Source: Podocnemis expansa
Taxonomy: Eukaryota > Chordata > Testudines > Podocnemididae
Reading direction: 5' to 3'
NCBI GenBank assembly: GCA_007922195.1
Contig: ML681971.1
Location: forward strand, 1,560,978 to 1,624,977
Length of the DNA: 64,000 bases
Shown: piece by piece, positions 1 to 10,259 of the stretch
Layout of the letters: every line of letters starts with the position of its first letter
How positions within the stretch are numbered: the stretch's first letter is position 1
The notes under the pieces: generated by a model
What the model saw: only the letters and a program-made list of their open reading frames with translations
Database searches by the model: none
Told to the model about the DNA's origin: nothing
Program-made: the position numbers and the translations under genes

Positions 1-899
1 GGGGAATTCAATCACTTTTCTCCTAGTTTCTCTCCTCATACTAGGATGGGTGTTCCTAAGGCTCTCTTTTTACTACAATAACCTGCTTAAGGGTTACCTC
101 TAAAGAAGGGTCATTCTGAGATGTCCACTTCTGCATCTATGACAACCTCCCTGAAGGAGTGTCTCTGACATTTCTGGGCCCCAGAGGTGGGTCTGCCAAG
201 CATCTAGGACTTATTCTGCAGCCCTCCCTCCAGGCCCTCCATCCCCATGCATCAACGGATGGAGGGGTAGGGGTCCCCACCCACTCCTGCTTTGTTATCC
301 TTCTTCCTACATTAGCTCCCATATGGAGCTGGAATGCCTCAGTTTGGGCACCCCTTATCAATCCTACCCATGGCATCTCCTGCCAGTATGCCTATGGAGA
401 AAGGCCTCTTGCCTATCTCCCCTTTGGCCGAGGGGTGATGTGCTCCCCGCCCCAGTCTTGGTTAGTATTTAAGCTAACCACCTTCCCCTTTTGGGGTTGA
501 GATGGCAAGGGCAGCAATTATTCTAACCTTGCCCTTCGCCTGCAGCTGTGGGAATCTGTTGCCCTGGATCACGACTGCCTCTCTCGGGAGTCGATTCTTC
601 TAGGAAGGGGCAACCGTCCTACACTAAACGGTCTTGCTGGCGACAAGGTTCTTCTTGCTATTATGATATAGCAAATTCCCCAACAATGAACCAGGGACTG
701 CCCCTATTAGGGTTATAGTCCCCTGACAAAGTTGCAAATGACCCCTTGGCACTCTCATGCATGCCTCCTCCTGCGGATCTTGCACTTAGTGGTGTGTCCG
801 TAGGCATTTGCCTGGTGGCCCACTGCTTCTTCACCCAGTTTGGGGGTTGTGCCATTTGTGGGTAGCAGTGCTGACGGCAGATAAAGTCTAACTCTGTCC
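1..899. other. Unassigned sequence, possible repeat
   Basis: No gene could be supported. The stretch is richer in G+C than the AT-rich DNA further in, and contains open frames of up to about 110 codons on both strands, none with a recognisable domain. It directly precedes a DIRS-like terminus, so part of it may be the inside of that element or another repeat such as a solitary LTR. I could not align it to the recombinase, reverse transcriptase or Gag segments seen in the other DIRS copies of this window. Confidence 0.35.
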
Positions 900-1197
900 A
901 AAAGTCTAACTCCACCCACCTTACACAGTACGGCTAGCAATCACCTGCTTGGATTCATTCAGCCCCCTCCCGCCATCTCTGCTACTCGGAGTTAGCGATT
1001 AATGGGAATTGGGGAGGAGCAGGGCTGGGGCCATATATATGGCCAGGGGGTGGTGGCTGCCAGCCCTGTCCTGACAGGCTAAGGCTAAAAGAAGTTCCAG
1101 ACAATCATGCGCTGTGGCACGTAGACACCTAATACTGAATGAATCCGAACAGCCCATCTCGAAGAAGGATGTTTACTGGTAAGTAACCTACTGTTAA
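900..1197 (+). mobile_element. DIRS-like element terminus (3' inverted repeat remnant)
   Basis: Reverse-complemented, the segment near 1060-1197 closely follows the left end of the DIRS copy at 22447: the same order of a TTCTTCGAGATGGGCTG-like block, an ATTCATTCAG block, a CTGTGGCACGTAGACACCT-like block and a GGCTAAGGCTAAAAG-like block. A TATATA motif sits near 1033. Because the orientation is opposite to that of the other DIRS copies, this one would be plus-oriented with its 3' end at about 1197. A weak GGATTCATTCAG match near 951-965 could be a decayed internal complementary region. No coding part was recognised upstream. Confidence 0.55.
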
Positions 1198-2084
1198 GTA
1201 TCTCCAAGAAGCCCTGGATGCCAGGGTGTCCAGATTGAGCAGACACCAACCAGTGACAATATGAATAAAGCTACACAGGTTGCTATATACAAGATACATT
1301 GACCCTTGGTAACTATCAGCATAGAGCAGTCCTGTAAATTTATATTCCTCTTCTTCTGGCAGCATTCTTCATTACAGCAATAATATAATACTGAAAAACA
1401 CTTGATTAACAAGAAAATCTTTAATGCAATTTTGCATGTTACCACAAAGGCATAATAGTCTGACTGATTATGCCATTGGTACTCAGTTATAAAAAAGAAT
1501 TTTGACTTTACTTTATAAATTGAATCTTTGTAGGAGAACCACAAAGAAGGAATAGGCTGCTCCTTCTCACTTCATAGAAACAAGTGTTTCTCCCTCTGCT
1601 GCTACAACTACTCTGGGTTTTGTAAGTAATAAGCACATCTTTGAAGAGCTGGCTGCACAAAATAACCATGGACTGAGTGATCACCAGTAGATTCAATTAA
1701 TATTAAATGGAAGGATAATTCAAAGCCAGGTCATCAACCCATAAAGGGCAGATTTCAGGAAAGTAGTGGAGTTATTTAAACAGATCAAATGGACTGAATA
1801 GTTCAAGGATTTAAATATGTAGGAGGCTTGAAATTTCTTCAAATAATTTATGCAAATTATAGAGAAAAAAGCTTGTAGGAAAAGGCTCCAAACGTGGCTG
1901 GATGAATAACCACTTTTAAAAAGTTATCACAAGTAAGCAGAGAACCTAACAGGAATGGATGGAAGGACGGATCATCCACAACAATGACATCCTGGAAGTT
2001 AGAAACTGTAGGAATGAAGTGAGAATTCAGTAGTACAAAGGGTAAGAATCTCTGCTCCAAGCTGAGATATCATCATTTGGAAGC
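1198..2084. other. No gene recognised; AT-rich non-coding
   Basis: AT-rich sequence with short open frames on the minus strand that show no domain, no codon bias and no splice context. Probably unique intronic or intergenic DNA. Confidence 0.5.
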
Positions 2085-3030
2085 AATGGGAGAGGGCAGA
2101 GACCTGGGGGGTGTGGGACTATCACAGGACGCATATGAACAAGCAGCATGACGCAGCTTTGAAAAAGGCAAGCATAATTTTAAGATGTAGCAGACGAGGT
2201 ATTTCCATGAGAGAGAGAGAAGCATTAGGCCAATGTACAATGCATGGTTAAGACCTCATTTGGAGTACCATGTGCAAGCAAATTTAAACTGGAAGAGGAG
2301 CAGAGACTTGCTGGGATGATCATGTAATGGGGGAGACAGCTATCTTATAAGAGAAGACAAAGAGATTAACTTATTTGACTTTGGAAACAGGAAGCTGAGA
2401 TGACTCTTTATATGTATTTCAAGGAATAAACACCGGGGAGGGTGAAGAATTATTTAAGCTCAAGGACATATTGGCACAAAAATCAAATGGGTACAAACTG
2501 GCCTTGAACAAATTTAGACTAGAAATTGTTAGAAAAGGTTTCAAACCATCAGATGAATGAGGCTCTGGAACAGTCTCCCACTAGGAGTTGTGGAGGCCAA
2601 CAACTTAATTAGTTTTGAGAGACAGATGGACAAATTTATGAATGGGACTGCATGCTGCAGTTGCTCGTGATACTAGGAGGCAGGGCTCAGCAGCTCTGGG
2701 GCACCTTTCCAGTTTATGTTTCACGTTCACTAAAATCCCATGCTTTACAGCTCCAGCCACTCCCTTCCACCACCAGTATATTCTTGCGGGGAGGAGGGGA
2801 CCACTCTTGTATCTCTTGTGCTTAAGAGATGGCCAATGCTGGATATGGGATACTGGATGGGTGGGCCAAGGCACATAATAGTCTAGTTTCCTGTGAGCTA
2901 CAACACTCTGAATTAATTTTGGCTGTTGGGTTTAGCGTGAGGGTGGTGAGTGATGTTGGTGGCTTGTGGTATATAGGAGGTGAGACTAGATGATCTCGTG
3001 GTCCCTTCTGGCCTTAAATTTTATTATTTT
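2085..3030 (+). mobile_element. Old CR1/L3-like LINE, 3' part
   Basis: The order of sense-strand blocks matches the 3' third of CR1-type LINEs: a decayed reverse-transcriptase C-terminal segment (CATTTGGAGTACC near 2260), a GGAACAGTCTCCCA block near 2566, and a tail near 2980 reading GACTAGATGATCTCGTGGTC followed by CCTTCTGGCCTTAAA. All frames are interrupted. It is much more decayed than the CR1 at 12747, so it is an older subfamily. The middle (2640-2880) is G+C richer and less certain. Confidence 0.7.
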
Positions 3031-4711
3031 AATTAGAAATAATAGAGTTTAAGGTCATCTAATCATGAATGGCTGTTGAATGTGTTGCCTGCTAGATTTT
3101 ATCCAAGGATGCTGACTCCCTCTCAGTTCACAAAGTGGCTAGGATCCTGGCCTCATCCCTGGAGGGCATGGAGGTACCCCTCTACCAATTAATTCTGAAG
3201 CCAAGCTACCAGTTTTAACACAGAAGCTTTATCTGCTCCCCTCTGCTTTTCTCCTCACCCTGGAAAGAGACTAAAGGTTGTCAGTCACATGCAAATAGGA
3301 CTTCAGTGTCCTATTTGTGTCTAATGCATCTTGGACAGTCTTCCTATGAGAGGAAGGTTGGGGCAAAAGACAAAAGTTTAGTCAACTGGAGCCTGTGAAA
3401 TTCTAAAATAACATTGATTGAAATAATCTGTTTGCAAAGATCAGAAAGAAAACTTGACAAGAAAGAGCAGCCAGTTCCTTAAACCCTTTTGCCAGAGGTA
3501 ATAGCTACCGGAAGGGTTATTCTGATGGCCAGCTAGAAGGGTGAGAGCCTGGATGAAGGCTCAAAGGAAGGAACAGTCTTTCAAGAACTAAGTTCAGTTT
3601 TCACACCAACCCAAGTGGTGCAATTCGGCTATCAGATTGCTCTACTTCCATGAATGCAGATACTAAGTAAACCTTTTAGGGTGTCCCTGACTGTTTGCTC
3701 ATCTGAAAAATACTGCTCCTTCCTCCAGCACCCTCTCTACACTACAGAGAAACCCAGAAGGTTAACTGGAACTTTGACCCCTTTATCTCCTTGCTTCTCT
3801 AAGACGATGCAGGAGCTCTGATCTTACTGTGCCTGGTAAGCATCTGTAAGCAAAGCTACTGTAGTAAGGTGCTCTTGTCAGGCATATACATGTACATTTT
3901 CATAGGCGACAGCTGCTCTGTGCTGCTATAGAGGAAATCCAGCAACTTCCACTCCTTATCCCACCTGACTGCTTCAATGAGGGGTGCAGGTGATGAAGCT
4001 GATTCTCAAGGATGCTGCTACAGAAGTAGTCAGTCTGCTTGCTTTTCTCCTCTACAGCAAACGAAACTTACAAAGACACACTAAATTTTCCCTGTAGTGA
4101 CATGATGGAGGAAAAGGTAAAAAAAAAATGCATCTTTAATAATCCATTCTGTCCAAGATGAGACCACAAGAAACAACAAATATAACCGGCTGTTTATAGC
4201 ATGGCAACACTATTTGAGGGCAGTTACAGTTGTTTGGGTTCCCTCACTATGCAATTCCACACCTTAACATGACTGGATTTCTTTTAAGTTTAGATTAAAT
4301 ATTGAACATGTTAATTTCTTGGGTTTAAAATACTTGTTTTGGAGGATAATTACAACATACCTGTAATGTTAAATAGCTAATGTGAAAGAAAAAAAAATAT
4401 TCTAGGGAACAGTTAAAATCCTAAAATAGTGTCCTTGTAAATGAAGGGCTATTTGGTAATTTCTCCAAAATCATGAAAGGGAAAAAAAACATGAGAGTAA
4501 CTGTTTCAGAGATCAATTTTCAGCATACCTAACACAAAGGATATCAGAAAACAGCAGAACCTGGAAAAAGAACAGAACATCTTAAATTCATACTATGTTG
4601 TTATAGAAATGCCGATTATCAGTTTAACTAGCCTCTAGTATGTCTTATTAATGTGGAATTTCCATCTTCAAAGTGTTTGACTAACTGGTATTTCCTCCTA
4701 TAAAAGTTCCT
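3031..4711. other. No gene recognised; non-coding
   Basis: Mixed-composition sequence with only short, featureless open frames. No domain, RNA gene or clear repeat seen. Confidence 0.5.
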
Positions 4712-4800
4712 GCAATAAATAAATTTGCTAGTCTTTAAGTGCCACAAGACTCCTTGCTTGTTTTACTGAACGAGCCTAACACGGCTGCCCCTTCGGAAAC
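4712..4800 (+). mobile_element. Penelope-like element terminal fragment
   Basis: Contains the terminal signature shared by many copies here: AATAAATAAATTTGCTAGTC, then AAGTGCCACAAGACTCCTTG and a block ending AACACGGCTGCCCCTTC. The same block closes the coding Penelope-like copy at 19050-19983, which is the basis for the family call. No coding sequence is left. Confidence 0.65.
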
Positions 4801-4837
4801 ACACAACCTGACGAACCTATGAGAAGGGGATACAGGG

Positions 4838-5045
4838 GAGGATGATCCAGTGGTTAGGACATTAACCTATGAGACCATGTTCAATTCCCTGTTCCACCAC
4901 AGCTATCCTATGTGACTTCCAGGAAAAGAATTTAGTCTCTCTCTGCTTCAGTTCTTCATCCACAAAAATGTGGATAATAGTAGTTGTCTGCCTTCCATGA
5001 GTATTTTGAGAATAAACACGTCAAAAGATAGTGACGCACTGTAAA
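4838..5045 (+). mobile_element. MIR-like tRNA-derived CORE-SINE
   Basis: Begins with a tRNA-like head (CAGTGGTTAGGACATTAACC, a decayed B box TGTTCAATTCC) and continues with blocks like the MIR core: CTATGTGACTTCC, CTCTCTGCTTCAGTTCTTCA, and AATGTGGATAATAGTAGTTG. The block order is that of amniote MIR elements. Strongly diverged and certainly inactive. Confidence 0.6.
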
Positions 5046-5237
5046 GAAAACCACTAGTAGATAGGAAGGATAGACTAGACTGATGGATAAGGAAATTTAT
5101 TTTATATATTGGGTTCTCTCTAGCAAAGTTACTTCTTAGTCTTCTTAACCGAGTCTTGATAAAATTCTTCCACGTAGTAAGAAAACAGGATATTAAAGTT
5201 TACCTCCCTTGTGAACAAAAAAACCCACACACCATCT

Positions 5238-5444
5238 CAGTGGTTCCCACCCTTTCCTCTGCCATGGCACACCTTGATACCTTTAATTATTTTGAGGCAC
5301 ACCACTATATAGTCTTCAAATGAACTCATCAATATTCATGAGCCAGTCCAGAACTCTGAGTAGTTTTTCAAAAAATTCTATGGCACATCTGTTCAGGCAT
5401 GAAGGCACACCTGTGTGCCAGGGCACGCTGGTTAGGAAACACTG
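5238..5444. mobile_element. hAT-like MITE, 207 bp
   Basis: Terminal inverted repeats CAGTGGTTCCCACC at the left and a GGTTAGGAAACACTG end at the right. Flanked by 8-bp direct repeats CACCATCT (5230-5237) and CATTATCT (5445-5452), matching at 6 of 8 bases, the duplication length expected for hAT transposition. Too short for a transposase. The two open frames inside are chance. Confidence 0.7.
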
Positions 5445-5452
5445 CATTATCT

Positions 5453-5714
5453 ATGACATCCAAATTATTATTGGAAAATATTCGTTCAATATCCCCTCAT
5501 AACCACACTATTAAAAAAAAAAACCAAACATTCAAAGGAAAATTGACTCCTAATGAGGAGCTATATGACAGGAAATTATAATTATAAACTTTACCAGCTA
5601 AGCACCAGGAAACAAAGGAAATTAAAATTATAGGGGAATGAAGGTAAACAAAGCGGTTCTTTGAAATCAAAATCAGGAAGCAAGATAATAAGAACTTTTC
5701 TGTTGTATAGTAGC
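5453..5714. other. No gene recognised
   Basis: AT-rich non-coding sequence between two repeats; nothing identified. Confidence 0.5.
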
Positions 5715-5818
5715 ACCAAGGTCCTGGGTTCGAACTCCAGTGGAACCACAGCAGCTGATCACCTTTGGGGGTTAGACTAGATCACCTCATGAGGTCCCTT
5801 CTAACCCTATGACTCTAT
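5715..5818 (+). mobile_element. tRNA-derived SINE with CR1-type tail, partial
   Basis: A Pol III B-box-like GGTTCGAACTC lies near 5728, followed after a short spacer by a CR1-type 3' tail: GTTAGACTAGATCACCTCAT, GAGGTCCCTTC and ending in repeats of the type ATGACTCTATGA. The A box is not recognisable. SINEs that share their 3' end with CR1 are established in turtles; the tail lets the SINE borrow the LINE's machinery. Confidence 0.6.
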
Positions 5819-8214
5819 GAAAGCAATGATTTCCCTGTTTTATAATATAGATGGGATTAAAGCTGAGTGGCTAAAAGTTCTGGTTTTTTAAAAAAATTAA
5901 AATATAATTCTTATTTAAATAATTTAACTTAAATCTTTGTTAAATTTTAATTTTTTATATTCCCATGTTGCCAGTTCTTTATTTATTTCCTATTCTATGA
6001 TCTTAAACATGCTAAATTTGAATATTTGTACTTGTTCCTTTAATTACTTTCCTTATTGTTATTAGAATTTCAGATTGTATACCACCTAGAAGTTTCATAC
6101 TCGAAGTATTTATCAGGGCTGAAACACCAGTTTAGAGCCTCGCTAAGATCTTTACCTTGACAACACAATAAACTCCAACAAAAAAATTATAAGAAAATAT
6201 CCTTGCCTATACACCACCACCTTTTTTGATAGACTGAATTTCTAACAAGATAAGGAAGATTAAATGCTTTGACCAGATTATACCCTTTGCCTTCAGCATT
6301 TGTTGACTGCAAATCAATTAGACTTGTACTCCAAAAATCACATCTTTTTTAAACTTAACACATTTAGGCACTGAAAATGTTGTTAGGCACCTACCTGTTG
6401 GCATCTTAAATGAAATGCTTGCCCCATCTATATAAAAAAGCTTGCAATAAATATTGGATACTGAGTGTCGAAATAGCTGTTCCGCTGTTAACACTGAGAA
6501 AAATTTATGGTAGTTTTAAATGAAAATAAATGTTTGCAGTATAAGGAGATAAATTGGAAGCACATGCTTAACTTTAAGCACATGAATTATCTCATTGAAG
6601 ACAGAAGCAGTATTCCTATTAGTAAAAAGTATGTACCCATCTTCAGTTTTTGAGAAGCAAGGCCATAGTTTTCAATTTTTTGCATGTAGCAGGTTTTGTA
6701 AAATTCAAATATATTTCACCAGTATCAGCAATTTCAAAAATGCCAAAACACTTAAAATGTAGTTTATTATCAGCTTTACTCTACAGTTGCAAAATCACAA
6801 AGTTTCAAATTTTGTTTTAGAAAGCCTCAGATTGATTTTAAACATTTATTTATTTACTTTAAATAACGTCACACAGGGTTCAAGAAGTAGAAAAAAAATG
6901 CTAAGGAGGACAGTTATATGAGAAATATCAGAAAGAAATTTTTTCCCTAATGTCAAACTGTAGGTTGTTAATTTAGATTCCCCATTCAGAACCGATGAGA
7001 TTCCCCTTATCTTTAATGATGAACAGCAACACCTGCAAAAAAATTAACTTGCTGAATGTCGTCTCTTTCTACACTGTATCTTGCAGTAGGCATTTTGCTT
7101 TTGAAACCAGATGGACCAGCTCTATGCTCCTCAAAGCACGCAAACTGCGGTGGAATCCACCACACAAATGACTCTGCCGAAGAATTTCCCCTCTGGAAAT
7201 TGAAAGATTGCTACCTATCTCAATAACTAAAAAGCACTGAAAGAACTTTGCACTAGCTGATGGACTAGAACCGGAATTAAATCTGTGAACTACTAAACAG
7301 AAACTCAACCGGTATGAATTACTTTCCATGTATTATTATGTTTGTAACCCAACTGCAGAAATTCTGCTTTAGGATTTTATGCAAGTGTACTTATCCTTGA
7401 TCACAATGTACAACAGTGGAAATTCAGCAGCTTCTTTTTGCTATGATTGTTAGTGCTAAAAAAAATTATGTACTAGCTTATTTGCTAATTTACAATGATG
7501 AAGTAATGAGTCATCTAGACATATCCATAAAATAGAGCATTGCTTTCTTTTTACTCTTCACTAATGGAGAAGAAATTGCAACCCAAATGTTTTCAATACT
7601 AAAACACACCAAAGTCCTATCTCCCACTAGTCACTGAGGAGAAATCAACAGACCTTTCTGATGGAGGATCTTTCCTCGCTGCACAGAGAAGCCATTTTTT
7701 GGGAGTCTGCTCTTTTCTGCTCCCTCTTGGTCCAGGTTTTTTGGCATTTAACCTCATCTAAAAACTTGCGCTGATAGTCAACTGCATATAACTTTTTACA
7801 GCTTCAGTGATTCTTTTCTCTTTATCCTCTGTCTGACTTGATCTTGTAGCTTAATCTCCGCTGCCTCTTACTTGCCATCTTACTGACAGAACTCCTTCTC
7901 CTGGCCATACCAAGCACCCTCAAGTTCAAATAGGTTATTTCTTACTCAACTAGAACTCTTATTTGCTTCCATTAATCGATATCCTTTGACCCTGAGACTG
8001 TCATATTCCAACATTTCAACGTGATAACAGCATCGTTCCTGAGTCTTCTTCCAAGCCTTCATCTCCTAAAACCTTGATAATTTCAGTTCACCTTCCTAAG
8101 GCCTTCCTACATCTTAACTTTCTGGATGTCACCATACAGAGACTTAAAAAAAAACAAAACACAAAAAAAACCAAACCTACTTTGCATGTAATACTTTCTG
8201 GTAGACTATTACAA
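5819..8214. other. No gene recognised; AT-rich intron-like DNA
   Basis: Strongly AT-rich with many homopolymer runs. Open frames are short and show no domains. No RNA genes or clear repeats were recognised. Confidence 0.5.
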
Positions 8215-8345
8215 AATGCTTTAGAAACATTAATGCTCACATCACTCCACTGAGGTAGATACAGTACCCATTTTTACAGATCGAGAAATGGGCACAAAAA
8301 GATTAGATTGGGCAATTCATTTAATGTCACACAAAGGCCGTGCCA
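8215..8345 (-). mobile_element. MIR-like SINE fragment
   Basis: Read on the minus strand the blocks match the MIR core and tail: a GTGACATTAAATGAATTGCC-like segment, then CTGTAAAAATGGGTACTG, corresponding to the usual 'gtgacttgcccaaggtcac' and 'atctgtaaaatggg' regions in reversed order. Diverged, non-coding. Confidence 0.5.
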
Positions 8346-9429
8346 AAAAACACACAAAACAAAAATCTGGACTTCCTCTTCCCTTTTCTTTGAACCACAA
8401 TGGACTACAACAATCCTATGGAGAAACAACTCTATTGGCTTTTCATTCATTATAAGATCCAATTCCAATCTGTCCACCTTGGGTGCTCAGATCAAGATAA
8501 ATTATTACAGGCTTGCAATCTCCATAAGTCATTACTCCAAAGATGAGGTGAGTGCAAGTTTATTCCACTTAAAGCAAACTAAATGTGTGCCTTGGATTTC
8601 TGAACAGTTATCTTGGTTAAACAAAACTTCACAGAAGCATGTCTCTAACACACCGTCTATGTCACCAAAAATGCACAACAGGGAAATCTACACCAGATGC
8701 CATTCTAACTGTCCTTCACTTATGGATAAACAACCTATTAAATTTTCCAGATCTGTCAGTTCTTTAAGCTTCTGAGTAAATATTTTCATCTTTGAAATAA
8801 AAATAAGAGGAAATAAAGCTACATGGAATCATAAGAAAAAAGAAACTGCCAACCCAGAAGCATATTTTCCTTAAAGACATGAGTTGTTAAATACTTGGTT
8901 TGGTTTTCAGATCTGGCTGATGAATCTAAGGTACCACAACATTACAAGAATAATTAAGTAACAGTCTGTCCACTTAAGATGTAGCTGTACCTTGTGAATT
9001 TTTATTGCCCAAATGCTCCTCAAGGAGAGGAAATAAGACATATGAAAAATACTACACAGAAGAATTCTGAAGTGAAAGGGTCAGGAAAAAAGAAGAAAAC
9101 TTATCAAATCCTCCAGCTGCATCACCATGTTGAAATATAGAATGCTTTGTACTGCATAAGTCCTTCCTACACTTCCATGGACCAGCAAGGAAAAAAAGGA
9201 AAGGCAGAGAGGAGGGAGAAATCACAAGACCAACCATACCTCTTTAAAATTACTCTGTTTTCAGTCTCAAACTCATACCCTCCAATTAGATGCAATTTAT
9301 ATGAATTTACACATTAGCAGCTGAAAACATAACCCATAACAGCCATGAAAAATTAAAAAGGTTTTGCTCATTAGACACGGGAGTTAAAGTTTTCATTTGA
9401 ACACTTGCTTCAGTAGTGTTTAATCCAGA
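8346..9429. other. No gene recognised
   Basis: A 155-codon plus-strand open frame starting at 8308 overlaps this stretch, but it begins inside the SINE fragment and has no domain, and nothing suggests an exon. Otherwise AT-rich non-coding DNA. Confidence 0.45.
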
Positions 9430-9520
9430 GACAAGGTGAGTGAAACTATACATTTTATTGGACCAACATCTGTTTGTGGGAGAAACAAGCTTAGAAAGAG
9501 CTCCTCTTCAACTTTAATAC
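9430..9520 (+). mobile_element. Interspersed repeat fragment, class uncertain
   Basis: The block AGACAAGGTGAGTGAAACTA, TTTTATTGGACCAACATCTG and AGAAACAAGCTT resembles a repeat common in turtles and crocodilians (an ACAAGGTGGGTGAGGTAAT / ATTGGACCAAC type). I recall it as a transposable-element end, perhaps Penelope-like, but the class is not shown by this fragment. Confidence 0.4.
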
Positions 9521-9884
9521 ATCTACCACAAAATTGTTGTTATGAGAATTATAGACACTATCATCTTCTTAAATTTAAGCACATGGTGACAGCAATATAA
9601 AGAAGTTCAAAGCATTCCACTAAGCCCCAGAGTAATCTCTGGAGTACTCGAGAACATGGAATGTAAAAGGCATAAATAGACAACCTCAACTTCTAAATAC
9701 AACACACTCCAAAAATGACCAACTACAACATTTCAGTCATACAGTTAGAAAACATTTTTAAACACTTTGTTAGGCCTTTTAAACATAACCACCAAAACTC
9801 AACCAAATGAAGTATTTAATGATTTAACTAATTTATTTTCTCTCCTCAGCTGTGTTTCCAATACTTTTGTGCATGGGTACTGCA
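9521..9884. other. No gene recognised
   Basis: AT-rich non-coding sequence; nothing identified. Confidence 0.5.
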
Positions 9885-9985
9885 CAGGAGTCTACAGTCT
9901 CGAACCAAGAGTCCATTGTGCCAGGCACTGCACAAATGCAACAAAAAGACTGTCCCTGCCCTGAACAGTTTATAACCCAAGTACT
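9885..9985. mobile_element. Ancient SINE/LINE-type repeat fragment
   Basis: The series CCATTGTGCCAGGCACTGCA, AAAAAGACTGTCCCTGCCCT and GAACAGTTTATAACCCAAGT is a typical amniote repeat tail. A related fragment lies at 21015-21140. Class not determined. Confidence 0.45.
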
Positions 9986-10082
9986 TGCTTGAATTAAAAA
10001 GTTTTGAAACTAATGAAAACTTGACCCAAGAAACATGAAAGCTAGTATTTGAGAAGCTATTCCCATGTATTTGATACCAAAA

Positions 10083-10259
10083 TGGTTCTCAAAACTTTTT
10101 GCAGGTTGCAACATACTTAACTATATATCGTAACCCTACAGGACACACCAGCCCACCCACCCCAGGCTGAATCCAGCCATCTTCCCAGCTCTCTGTGACA
10201 TGCTTACCACTGTGTGGCAACACAGTAATATGTCCCAATACAGTGGTTGAGAACAACTG
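10083..10259. mobile_element. Probable hAT-like MITE, decayed
   Basis: Left end GGTTCTCAAAACTTTTTGCA and right end CAGTGGTTGAGAACAACTG form poor inverted termini of the hAT 'CAGTGGTTCTCAA' type around a G+C-richer core. No certain target duplication was seen. Confidence 0.4.

Noticed and set aside
159..500. Open frame of 113 codons on the plus strand and an overlapping one on the minus strand
   Set aside because: No domain, no codon or splice evidence; lies next to a DIRS terminus and has mixed composition.
5715..5760. Possible tRNA gene (B-box-like sequence)
   Set aside because: No A box and no tRNA cloverleaf; continues into a CR1-type tail, so it is a SINE.
8308..8775. 155-codon plus-strand open frame
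   Set aside because: Begins in a MIR-like SINE fragment, no recognisable domain, no supporting context.
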